From Nitrosospira multiformis (lineage in GTDB: Bacteria > Pseudomonadota > Gammaproteobacteria > Burkholderiales > UBA11063), in assembly GCA_020726205.1 (NCBI GenBank), contig DYTA01000074.1:1-5685 (forward strand): a DNA stretch of 5,685 nt, given 5' to 3'. Under the pieces are notes generated by a model. The model worked only from the letters and a program-made list of their open reading frames with translations, was not told the origin of the DNA and searched no databases. Below are positions 1-5,639 of this stretch, piece after piece. Numbering within the stretch: the first letter of the stretch is position 1; every line of letters begins with the position of its first letter. Position numbers and translations under genes: made by a program.

Positions 1-541
1 ACAAATTCGCGAATAGGAGTCAATCACCCCGACTAAATATAACCTCTTAGACCCCTCAGTTCTTTCACCGTATCTCTTTGGCTACGTAATGAACGTCTAC
101 ATGACCTAGCTCACCTGCTGACATCTTGATTATACTACGTTTTACTTCCTTAAGTTGAGAGCTCAACTTGTTAATCCCGAGCTTTACCATTAAGCGATAA
201 ATACTGCTGGCTGATAAGTCAATTTCGCTCCTTCGTTTCAACAACAAAGCTATATCATACCTATTGTAAGCCTTATCGCGTAGCTCTTTTAGTTGCTCCT
301 TTACCTCATGTTCGTACTTTATAATATCCTTAAATTTTCGTCCAGTCTTATGTGGAATTAATGCCGAAATTTCACGCGCATTATTAACATATCTTCGGTA
401 ATATTTTAAGAAATTCTGCTTGCACAACCCCTTGTCTTCGTAAAAATCTTTTACGCGCTTATACTTCCCATCTTCTTTCCTTTTTACCTGCTCATACTCA
501 TCCATACGCCTTATCATCTGATGAATATGCCGCTTTTCCAT
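1..541 (-). pseudogene. rve-type (IS481-like) transposase, N-terminal part, frameshifted, cut by window edge
   Basis: I start it at the ATG at 541-539, because the protein then begins MEKRHIHQMIRRMDEYEQ, as I remember for this transposase group; a GGAGG lies 13 nt upstream. An upstream TTG at 595 also opens the frame but adds a stretch I do not recognise. The N-terminal part is basic and helical (a DNA-binding region by family knowledge). It leads into GELGHVDVHY, which carries the first catalytic Asp of an integrase-core (rve) fold. The frame then hits TGA at 67-65. One base over, from 69 to 1, the reading continues as GERTEGSKRLYLVGVIDSYSR, which contains the expected second catalytic Asp (codon 21-19). 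The break is therefore a net +1 frameshift between the first two catalytic residues. The rest lies outside the window. Probably inactive unless recoded; IS481-like is my best family assignment and other rve families are possible. Confidence 0.75.
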
Positions 542-599
542 CGTCCGATCTTGACCTCCACTCCTGTCTATCCGTCCAATAATTCTATCCCGCAATTTA

Positions 600-628
600 G
601 TTCCTAAAATAATATCATTTTTCGGAAC
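600..628. repeat. imperfect hairpin upstream of the rve transposase
   Basis: GTTCC (600-604) pairs with GGAAC (624-628), and AAAAT (606-610) pairs with ATTTT (617-621), around a 6-nt loop. The structure lies between the transposase start and the presumed IS end near 648, where reading the minus strand gives TGTAAAAGTTC, a TGT-type terminus. Such structures in IS leaders can limit read-through from outside promoters; that role here is inference. Confidence 0.35.
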
Positions 629-658
629 CGAATTGTTGAACTTTTACAGTGCGACAAA

Positions 659-733
659 GCACCAAGTGCTAGTTCTATTTACTATAAAATTACATTTTTT
701 TGTGAACCGAAGTTCAATGAGGTTTACAATATA
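659..733 (+). repeat. Dispersed repeat, copy A: 28-bp module joined to an IS630-like terminus
   Basis: Two parts can be seen. The left 28 bp (659-686, beginning GCACCAAGTGCTAG) recurs exactly, in inverted orientation, at 3733-3760. The right part (about 703-729, ending GAGGTTTACAA) closely matches the right end of the IS630 element at 3710-3732. The full 71-bp unit up to 729 recurs at 3808-3877 with about eight differences. The module contains a small hairpin, AGCAC (658-662) with GTGCT (666-670). TA follows the IS-like end at 730-731, as expected for IS630-type termini. No ORF is present. It could be a deletion remnant of a related IS630 element or a small non-autonomous derivative. Confidence 0.7.
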
Positions 734-934
734 TAATATGTCGGTCAGATATTGATTGTGTATTTTATATCATTGCCATAATATAAGCTTCAAATTAATT
801 TATAATAACTAAACCATTAAGAGTAGATGCGCTCAACACCTAATGAACCACATTATCATGTTAGTGTCAATATGGTTTGTTAATATTTGATATTCAGAGA
901 TATTTTGAGAATACAAGACTATAATGAAAATTAT
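734..934. other. Gene-free AT-rich spacer downstream of maf
   Basis: I see no credible ORF or RNA gene here. The only structures are weak hairpins downstream of the maf stop (minus strand). ATAAT and ATTAT surround a 4-nt loop at about 921-934. A longer imperfect dyad, 841-854 against 869-882, pairs 12 of 14 positions on the minus strand, counting one G-U pair. Neither is followed by a T-run, so I do not call a terminator. Confidence 0.5.
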
Positions 935-1540
935 CTAGGCTAAACGTAGACCAACGCAAGTTAATAAGTTCCTAGTTTCAAGCAATGGGAGACCTTGCAC
1001 ATTGGAGTGAGATCCAGATAAAAATGAGACAAACGACTCAGCATAGCCAGAAATAGCACAACCCCCAGCTTTGTTTAGACCTTCATCCAGATTACAATAA
1101 AACTCAATCTCACTTTTGGCCAATCTCTTGAATTTCACCGTGGTTTTAACAAGCTTTTGTCTATGGACAAGCGTGCTAGCAGATTTTCTGATTACACATA
1201 CAGAGGTATAGACTACGTGACGTCTGCCAGACAAAAGGTTTAGACAATATTGCACGTCGTCTCTAGTCAATGCTTTTGGCAATATCCTTCTACCGCATGC
1301 TACCACAGTATCAGCCCCTATTATAATCGCATCAATAGCTATCTGATCCGCAATTTTAGTAGCCTTAGCTTTTGCAAGCCTAGTCACAAGATCTTTTGGT
1401 AGCTCACCTCTTAACTCAGATTCATCTATGTCGGCTGGTAATATTTGATCTGGAAAAATTTTTATACGTGCGAGCAAGCTTAGCCTGCTGGGTGAAGTAG
1501 ACGCTAAAATGATCGCGGGATTTGGTGTTTTTTCGTGCAT
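935..1540 (-). CDS. maf: Maf-family nucleoside triphosphate pyrophosphatase
   Basis: Cytosolic house-cleaning enzyme: Maf proteins hydrolyse non-canonical or surplus nucleoside triphosphates (dTTP/UTP or modified pyrimidines, depending on subgroup) to the monophosphate plus pyrophosphate. Visible motifs in the 201 residues are ILASTSPSR (residues 11-19, the phosphate-binding SxxR region), a DE pair at 39-40, GADTVV (75-80, catalytic Asp 77), SGRRHVVYT (104-112), KAGG..ISGYA (157-167) and GLPL (183-186). The length is normal and the gene is intact. It starts at ATG 1540, only 9 nt after the infA stop, so the two are probably co-transcribed; I see no clear Shine-Dalgarno sequence, and translation may depend on coupling to infA. 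The sequence resembles Rickettsia Maf as I remember it. Exact substrate class cannot be assigned from sequence by eye. Confidence 0.95.
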   Translation of the reverse strand: MHEKTPNPAIILASTSPSRLSLLARIKIFPDQILPADIDESELRGELPKDLVTRLAKAKATKIADQIAIDAIIIGADTVVACGRRILPKALTRDDVQYCLNLLSGRRHVVYTSVCVIRKSASTLVHRQKLVKTTVKFKRLAKSEIEFYCNLDEGLNKAGGCAISGYAESFVSFLSGSHSNVQGLPLLETRNLLTCVGLRLA

Positions 1541-1549
1541 TTATATAAT

Positions 1550-1765
1550 TTAGTGACGGTGTATTACTCGACCTTTGGTTAGGTCATATGGAGTCATTTC
1601 AACTGTAACCTTGTCTCCCACCAGGATCCTGATACGATTTTTGCGCATCCTACCAGACGTATGGGCAACTATTATATGTTGATTTTCCAATTTAACCTTA
1701 AAAGTTGCATTGGGTAACAATTCGAGCACAACACCAGCAAATTGAATCAGCTCTTCCTTAGCCAT
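1550..1765 (-). CDS. infA: Translation initiation factor IF-1
   Basis: IF-1 binds the A site of the 30S ribosomal subunit and works with IF-2 and IF-3 to assemble the initiation complex. The 71-residue product is a single S1/OB-fold domain spanning the whole protein, close to the usual 71-72 residues. Hallmarks are MAKEELIQF at the start, [13 protein letters not shown] (16-28), [11 protein letters not shown] (38-48), [13 protein letters not shown] (50-62) and KGR near the end. It starts at ATG 1765 with AGGA about 12 nt upstream. It begins 39 nt after the 3' end of tRNA-Asn and is followed closely by maf, so a tRNA-infA-maf transcript is likely. I find no separate promoter in the 39-nt gap. 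Intact. Confidence 0.98.
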   Translation of the reverse strand: MAKEELIQFAGVVLELLPNATFKVKLENQHIIVAHTSGRMRKNRIRILVGDKVTVEMTPYDLTKGRVIHRH

Positions 1766-1804
1766 AATTTAATGGTATCCTATAAAGTAAAATCAAAAGA
1801 CGCG

Positions 1805-1879
1805 TGGCTCCCCGGGCCGGACTCGAACCAGCGACCGAACGGTTAACAGCCGTTTGCTCTACCACTGAGCTACCGAGGA
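1805..1879 (-). tRNA. tRNA-Asn(GTT)
   Basis: Read on the minus strand it folds into a complete cloverleaf of 72 nt plus an encoded CCA (1807-1805). Acceptor arm TCCTCGG/CCGGGGA has one G-U pair; D arm GCTC/GAGC; anticodon arm AACGG/CCGTT with loop CTGTTAA; T arm GCTGG/CCGGC with loop TTCGAGT. The anticodon GTT (1847-1845) reads AAC and AAU, giving asparagine. It lies 39 nt upstream of infA on the same strand and is probably processed from a shared transcript. Confidence 0.97.
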
Positions 1880-1920
1880 ACAATAGAATTCTAGAAATTC
1901 ACGACTATTTTCTAAAAGCC

Positions 1921-1954
1921 GTAGATAAGAGTTTATAAAACCAAAACTATCTAC
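1921..1954. repeat. Hairpin upstream of tRNA-Asn
   Basis: GTAGATA (1921-1927) is the exact reverse complement of TATCTAC (1948-1954). Inside it GTTT (1931-1934) pairs with AAAC (1944-1947), leaving a 3-nt bulge and a 9-nt loop. There is no T-run after either arm, so a terminator is doubtful. A role in the tRNA leader is possible but unproven. Confidence 0.35.
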
Positions 1955-1994
1955 TCTCTTATAACAAATCTTTTGCTTTTGGTCTAGTCTTTTC

Positions 1995-2021
1995 TTTATA
2001 ATTACGTAAGTTAATTATAAA
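1995..2021. repeat. Perfect 10-bp inverted repeat
   Basis: TTTATAATTA (1995-2004) and TAATTATAAA (2012-2021) are perfect complements around the 7-nt loop CGTAAGT. The arms contain no G or C, so the RNA hairpin would be weak. It could be a protein-binding dyad or a chance product of AT-richness. Confidence 0.4.
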
Positions 2022-2154
2022 AAACTTTATTAATATGGCAATGATTGGCACTTTATGGCGCGCGCAACTCAGATCAACCTAAGTACTATAAGCATTACAC
2101 CCCACAATTACCTTTTTAATTTAGTAAATTATATAAAAATATACCACAACCAGC

Positions 2155-2183
2155 TTGACATAATATAATTTATTGTCTTTAAT
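2155..2183 (+). promoter_or_regulatory. Sigma70-type promoter for the VOC gene
   Basis: The -35 TTGACA (2155-2160) is a perfect consensus match. After a 17-nt spacer comes TTTAAT (2178-2183), five of six to the -10 consensus. Transcription would start near 2190, leaving a leader of about 26 nt before ATG 2216. A 15-nt palindrome (TAATTTA-G-TAAATTA, 2117-2131) lies upstream of the -35 and could be an operator; that is speculative. Confidence 0.65.
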
Positions 2184-2215
2184 TCTTTTACCAGATCTAT
2201 GTAAAGCGGTTTGAT

Positions 2216-2754
2216 ATGCGTTTATTACTCATGTTAATATCCACTTCTGTGGAAAAAACAAAGTTATTTTATAAAAAACTTGGTTTAAAATGGATAATTA
2301 ATGGCCACGAATCTTATTATTATAATAATAATAATTTTCTTATTATTTTAAATCAAACATCCGAAAGCTTAAGTTCAAGAATATTCTATTTTTATCGTGA
2401 CAAAAATTTTATTAAGTTTGATCCCAATAAATTTGAAGAATTGGAAAATCAAGCTCTATATACAATTTACAATCAATTAGCTTCAAAAAAACAAAACGAG
2501 ACTGAGGTGATTAAGAATATAATTCCAATTTTGAGATGCGATGATATAAAAAAACAGTGTCCTTATATTCGAGTTTGGGAACTTGGGTAGAAGAAAACCA
2601 CGGCAAAGGCTCAATACATTATTGCCTTTCGGATAATTTATCTACTATGGAAATTTATCCACTAAAAAAGAATAATCCTATTGAAACAATTAACCTAGCA
2701 ATAGAATATGTAGAACATGATAATTTTGCAGTTATCTCAATAAACTCTCAATAA
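2216..2754 (+). pseudogene. Glyoxalase/VOC-fold protein, interrupted by one frameshift in an A7 run
   Basis: The first frame (2216-2590, 124 aa) has VEKTKLFYKKLGLKWI, typical of the first beta-alpha module of vicinal-oxygen-chelate proteins. Near its end it reads LRCDDIKKQ and soon stops. The -1 frame continues with SLYSSLGTWVEENHGKG, HY and TMEIYP, the conserved VOC pattern FY..LG..W..E.HG.G..HY...EIYP. Adding one A to the seven-A run at 2548-2554 joins the two as DDIKKTVSLYSSLG, giving about 179 residues with two VOC-like half-modules. The original function (lyase, dioxygenase, drug-binding or isomerase) cannot be told, and I cannot assign the metal-binding set. The start at ATG 2216 has no strong Shine-Dalgarno; ATG 2231 is an alternative. 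The promoter is near-consensus, so the gene may still be transcribed. A true indel, an assembly error or transcriptional slippage restoring the frame are all possible. A GTG at 2557 could start the second half alone, but this looks like a remnant. Confidence 0.7.
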
Positions 2755-2784
2755 TGATTTTCAATAATTATATTGCACTAGTTA

Positions 2785-2798
2785 TAACCGTCCGGTTA
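2785..2798. repeat. Short hairpin between the VOC gene and IS630
   Basis: TAACCG (2785-2790) and CGGTTA (2793-2798) are perfect complements with a 2-nt TC loop. It lies 30 nt past the VOC stop and 10 nt before the left TA of the IS. No T-run follows, so a terminator is uncertain. Confidence 0.35.
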
Positions 2799-2903
2799 AG
2801 TCGTAACTATTGTAAATCGCATTGAATTAGGTGCGCAAAAAGAAGCCAGTTATAGCATCATATATTTTATCAAATCCAGATATTTTATTCTTAACCAATT
2901 TTT

Positions 2904-3347
2904 TCATACTAGCCCAAATTTTTCTATGGGATTAAAATCTGGCGAGTATGGAGGTAAAAAAATTAACTCACATCCCACAGATTCAATTAATTCTTTTGTT
3001 CTCGGTGATTTGTGAAATGAAACGTTATCCATTATTACAACTTGATTTGGTTTGAGTTCTTTAATCAAAAATTGTTCAACCCAAGTATTAAATAACTCTG
3101 TATTACATGAACCACAAAAAGTCATCGGAGCAACCGACTTGCCCATATTTAAACCAGCTATTATATTAATTCTTTGGTAATATTTACCACTTTTCTTCCC
3201 CATCAAAATTTTATTTTTCTTACCCCAGCCTCTATCTCTGCAAACGCTCATATCTATGCCACTTTCGTCTATATATATGATTCGATCTTTTGCAATATTT
3301 TTGATATAATCTAAATATTCAGACCGTTTTGATTCCTTTGCTTCCAC
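2904..3347 (-). CDS. IS630 transposase orfB (DD34E catalytic part), C-terminus frameshifted
   Basis: Catalytic domain that cuts and joins DNA at TA sites. Counting from the GTG at 3347, IIYIDESG carries the first Asp (27), VVIMDNVSFHKS the second (107), and LPPYSPDFNPIEK the final Glu (142). Exactly 34 residues lie between the last two, the DD34E spacing of IS630/Tc1-type enzymes. GTG 3347 is probably not a real start, because the frame continues upstream as KTFSYVEAKE and connects to orfA. The frame ends early at IEKFGLV. In the -1 frame after the five-A run (T5 at 2919-2923, plus strand) the expected tail resumes as IWASMKKLVKNKISGF and ends FLRT at 2827. The intact protein would have been about 284 residues, normal for the family. 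All three catalytic residues survive, but the two frame breaks make activity unlikely. Confidence 0.8.
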   Translation of the reverse strand: MEAKESKRSEYLDYIKNIAKDRIIYIDESGIDMSVCRDRGWGKKNKILMGKKSGKYYQRINIIAGLNMGKSVAPMTFCGSCNTELFNTWVEQFLIKELKPNQVVIMDNVSFHKSPRTKELIESVGCELIFLPPYSPDFNPIEKFGLV

Positions 3348-3681
3348 ATAGGAAAAGGTTTTTTTTATAAGTAAAGCCTAATTGCTTAAGTATTCTTCCA
3401 GCATGACCGCTTGAAACACCAAATTTCTTACCAACCTCAGTTAATTTAACATCAGGATTATTTTGAACGAAAGACTCAACTTCGCTTTTGTTAATTTTAC
3501 TTTTAAAACCAGGTCTTTGTCTTTCATTATAATGCCCTTCTTTTTTATATCGCATTATCCAACGATTAACGGTGTTTCTATGTAGATTGAAAACTTCTGT
3601 TGCTGATTTTTGGCTATTACCATTTTTTATATAATTGATTACTTTTTCCCGTAAATCTAGGCTATATGGACTTGTTGACAT
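3319..3681 (-). CDS. IS630 transposase orfA (DNA-binding part)
   Basis: This frame encodes the N-terminal DNA-binding half of the IS630 transposase, which recognises the terminal repeats. It starts at ATG 3681 with AAAGGA just upstream. SLDLREKVINYI at residues 7-18 is the family's usual opening; a helix-turn-helix follows at about 19-45 (NGNSQKSATEVFNLHRNTVNRWI), then a second winged-helix-like segment ending LKQLGFTYKK. The last ten or so residues before the stop are out-of-frame noise. At the run of eight A (T8 at 3359-3366 on the plus strand) the true protein continues in the +1 frame as TFSYVEAKESKR, joining orfB. A productive fusion would need +1 (or -2) recoding, transcriptional slippage, or a one-base repair. 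Some IS630 members do use two overlapping frames, so functional recoding is possible, but the second break downstream argues for decay. Confidence 0.8.
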   Translation of the reverse strand: MSTSPYSLDLREKVINYIKNGNSQKSATEVFNLHRNTVNRWIMRYKKEGHYNERQRPGFKSKINKSEVESFVQNNPDVKLTEVGKKFGVSSGHAGRILKQLGFTYKKNLFLCGSKGIKTV

Positions 3682-3732
3682 TTTCCTTTGATCATATCAC
3701 ATTTATTCACCAAAGTTCAATGGGGTTTACAA

Positions 3733-3760
3733 TATAGTAAATAGAACTAGCACTTGGTGC
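3733..3760 (-). repeat. Dispersed repeat, copy B: 28-bp module, inverted, abutting IS630
   Basis: These 28 bp (beginning TATAGTAAATAGAAC) are the exact reverse complement of 659-686. They start at the TA flanking the right end of IS630. The rest of the unit, which in copies A and C continues on that side for about 40 more bases, is missing because the IS is there. The left flank of the IS does not supply it either. Confidence 0.75.
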
Positions 3761-3783
3761 AACGCCCGTTCACTTATTATTTT

Positions 3784-3793
3784 ATAAGCTTAT
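3784..3793. repeat. 10-bp perfect palindrome between repeat copies B and C
   Basis: ATAAGCTTAT is self-complementary and lies almost at the centre of the inverted pair 3733-3760 and 3808-3835, whose arms match at 23 of 28 positions across a 47-bp spacer. The whole could form a long cruciform or hairpin. No function can be assigned. Confidence 0.4.
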
Positions 3794-3807
3794 GCATCTA
3801 GCTCCTA

Positions 3808-3877
3808 TCACCAAATGCTACTTTCATTTACTATAAAATTACATTTTTTGTGAACCGAACTTCAATGAGGTTTGCAA
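3808..3877 (+). repeat. Dispersed repeat, copy C
   Basis: This matches copy A (659-729) in the same orientation with about eight differences, including one fewer T in the T-run. It begins TCACCAAATGCTAC and ends with the IS630-like terminus GAGGTTTGCAA. No TA follows the terminus, unlike copy A. It lies about 95 bp beyond the 3' end of comM. Confidence 0.7.
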
Positions 3878-3939
3878 AAGTACAGCTCACGTACATTATG
3901 GTACGCTCCACAAGCTCGCTTTGAAATTAACTACCCCTA

Positions 3940-3976
3940 ATGTAATTTATCTAAGCACATGTATGGTAAATTACAT
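3940..3976. repeat. Perfect 10-bp inverted repeat spanning the comM stop codon
   Basis: ATGTAATTTA (3940-3949) and TAAATTACAT (3967-3976) are exact complements separated by 17 nt. The arm at 3967-3976 contains the comM stop (3973-3971). In the comM transcript it would form a 3'-end hairpin without a U-run, so it may protect the mRNA end or act as a weak terminator; both are inference. Confidence 0.45.
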
Positions 3977-5485
3977 ATTCATATTTCGGTAGTTCAACGC
4001 TTCTGCAATGTGAATTTTATAAACATTTTTTGAGTCTTGCAGATCAGCTATAGTCCTAGCAACCCTTAAAATTCTATTATAAGAACGCATGGATAGTCTA
4101 AATTTATTCGCAGCTTCATTCAATAGCGCGACACCATCATCAACAGGTACAGCATACGCAATAAGCAGTTCTCCATCCAAGCGATTATTTGTTTTTATGT
4201 TATAGCCCTCATATCTCTTGGCCTGTATAGCTCTAGCATCAGCAACTCTTTTTGCTATTTCTTCCGACGATTCAGCTACTACATTTTCAACAGATTGGTA
4301 ATTATAAGCATCAATATTTGCTACTTCTATACGCAAATCAAATCTATCCATTATAGGACCAGAAATTCGCATCTGATAATCGCTGCTACATTTAGGCGCC
4401 TTAGCACAAGACTTATATGGATCATTCAAATAGCCACATTTACATGGATTCATTGCAGCTACCAATTGAAAATTCGCCTGGTATCTAATATGCGAATTCG
4501 ACCTTGCTATTAATATTTCCCCAGTCTCTATTGGTTGCCTCAAAGCATCAATAACATTCGAAGGAAATTCTGGTAGTTCATCCAAAAATAACACCCCATT
4601 ATGAGCTAGTGATATCTCTCCTGGTTTCACTTTTTTTCCTATACCTCCCCCAACCATAGCAGCCATAGAACATGAGTGGTGCGCAGCTCTAAATGGTCTT
4701 GTTTTCGAAAGCGCACCATTTTCAAGTTTCCCAGAAATGCTTGATATAATACTTGATTCAAGTATCTCCCTAGGCGACATTGGTGGTAATATTCCAGCAA
4801 TACGTTGTGCAAGCATGGACTTACCAGTCCCAGGTGCTCCAAACATAAGAAGATTATGCCCTCCACTTGCAGCAATTTCAAGCACTCGTTTCGCTGTTTT
4901 TTGCCCTCTAATATCCTTGAAATCCAGATAATGAGTATCGGAACTATCTAATTTCAGCTCAGGAGTTACTAAAACTTGAGAACCCTTAAAATGATTGACA
5001 AGTTCTATCAAATTACCAGGCGCTAATATATTACTATTACCAGACCAAGCGGCCTCAGTTCCATTTTGCTTAGAACAAATCAATCCCTTATCACGCTCCA
5101 GCGCTCCAATACAAGCCGGTAGAACTCCGTGCACAGGTAATATAGCCCCATCTAAAGATAATTCACCTATAATCAGGTAATCCTGCAATTCCTCTCGTGG
5201 TAAGATATTCATACTCGCTAATATCCCACAAGCTATAGCAAGATCAAAATGGCTACCCTCCTTAACTAAATCTGCAGGCGCAAGATTTATTAAAATCTTC
5301 TTAGCAGGCAACGCAAGACCTATTGAAGATAGGCAGGCTCTAACTCTTTCCCTAGATTCAGCTATAGTCTTATCGGCAAGTCCTACTATAGTAAATGCTG
5401 GTATGCCGTGAGATATCTGCACTTGTATATCAACATCGATAATATCCACTCCGCTGAAGGTAAGACTAGCTATATGAACTATCAC
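3971..5485 (-). CDS. comM: ComM/YifB family AAA+ helicase (Mg-chelatase-like)
   Basis: ComM is a hexameric ATP-driven DNA helicase that promotes branch migration when incoming single-stranded DNA is integrated during natural transformation (shown in Vibrio and Acinetobacter). It is also conserved in bacteria not known to be competent. The 504 residues are full length. A ChlI-like N-terminal domain (about 1-165) includes FTIVGLADKTIAESRERVRA and INLAPADLVKEG. The AAA+ module follows: Walker A GAPGTGKS (216-223), Walker B VLFLDELPEF (298-307), sensor-1 Asn 346 in AAMNPC, and a probable arginine finger Arg 381 in GPIMDRFDL. Cysteines 348, 350, 360 and 366 form a possible metal-binding cluster. 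The C-terminal Mg_chelatase_C domain holds LSMRSYNRILRVARTIADL (464-482). The GTG start at 5485 aligns with the family N-terminus, and an in-frame stop lies 9 nt upstream; I see no Shine-Dalgarno sequence. The gene appears monocistronic and intact beside decayed IS DNA. Confidence 0.96.
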   Translation of the reverse strand: MIVHIASLTFSGVDIIDVDIQVQISHGIPAFTIVGLADKTIAESRERVRACLSSIGLALPAKKILINLAPADLVKEGSHFDLAIACGILASMNILPREELQDYLIIGELSLDGAILPVHGVLPACIGALERDKGLICSKQNGTEAAWSGNSNILAPGNLIELVNHFKGSQVLVTPELKLDSSDTHYLDFKDIRGQKTAKRVLEIAASGGHNLLMFGAPGTGKSMLAQRIAGILPPMSPREILESSIISSISGKLENGALSKTRPFRAAHHSCSMAAMVGGGIGKKVKPGEISLAHNGVLFLDELPEFPSNVIDALRQPIETGEILIARSNSHIRYQANFQLVAAMNPCKCGYLNDPYKSCAKAPKCSSDYQMRISGPIMDRFDLRIEVANIDAYNYQSVENVVAESSEEIAKRVADARAIQAKRYEGYNIKTNNRLDGELLIAYAVPVDDGVALLNEAANKFRLSMRSYNRILRVARTIADLQDSKNVYKIHIAEALNYRNMNM

Positions 5486-5520
5486 TTGAAATTATTTACT
5501 ATTCATTGTATATGATATGC

Positions 5521-5549
5521 ATTATAGCATTTTAAGGTTGAAGAAACAA
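5521..5549 (-). promoter_or_regulatory. Probable comM promoter
   Basis: On the minus strand TTGTTT (5549-5544) is followed after 17 nt by a perfect -10, TATAAT (5526-5521). The start would be near 5514, about 28 nt before the GTG. Only three of six -35 bases match consensus. A dyad, TGATTT/AAATCA with a 5-nt loop (5553-5569), sits just upstream and might be an operator, which is unsupported by other evidence. Confidence 0.5.
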
Positions 5550-5639
5550 GCGTGATTTTTCCTAAATCATAAGATATCGTAAATCCAGTGTGATTAGTTT
5601 TTTGAGCTAAGGCTACGCAAAATTTCGCAGCTTCGATTC

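Larger units (their letters stand above)
1880..2215. other. Intergenic region between tRNA-Asn and the VOC gene
   Basis: This 336-bp divergent region holds no ORF that I trust. It should contain the minus-strand promoter for tRNA-Asn-infA-maf, but I cannot identify one with confidence; TAGAAT just upstream of the tRNA, with a poor -35, is the nearest candidate. It also holds the dyads and the plus-strand promoter listed separately, plus a short GC island (GGCGCGCGC, about 2056-2064) that stands out in the AT-rich background. Confidence 0.5.
2810..3732 (-). mobile_element. IS630-family insertion sequence, about 923 bp, degenerate
   Basis: Both ends can be placed. The left end begins TTGTAAATCGCATTGAA (from 2810), and the right end, read inward on the minus strand, begins TTGTAAACCCCATTGAA (from 3732). 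Over about 24 positions only a few bases differ. TA flanks both ends (2808-2809 and 3733-3734), as expected for IS630, which inserts at TA and duplicates it. The only cargo is a minus-strand transposase whose stop codon (2829-2827) falls inside the left repeat. Two frame changes split the transposase. The sequence outside the right end belongs to the dispersed repeat described at 659-733, whereas the left flank does not carry the matching half. Confidence 0.85.

Noticed and set aside
659..733. Rickettsia palindromic element or CRISPR-like repeat
   Set aside because: The copies are not regularly spaced, one is inverted, they are not inside coding genes, and half of the unit matches an IS630 end.
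1921..1954. Rho-independent terminator
   Set aside because: The loop is long, the arms are AT-rich, and no T-run follows on either strand.
2056..2064. GC-rich patch GGCGCGCGC as a regulatory element
   Set aside because: It stands out only by composition; no repeat, dyad partner or promoter position supports a function.
2557..2754. Independent 65-aa gene starting at GTG 2557
   Set aside because: There is no ribosome-binding site, and its sequence continues the VOC module that begins upstream in the other frame, so it is the second part of one broken gene.
4295..4513. Plus-strand open frame of 72 codons
   Set aside because: It lies wholly inside comM on the opposite strand and resembles no protein; comM has clear motifs across this segment.
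4639..4881. Second minus-strand frame of 80 codons and plus-strand frames at 4737-4931 and 4995-5180
   Set aside because: All overlap the conserved AAA+ and N-terminal regions of comM in other frames and show no family features.
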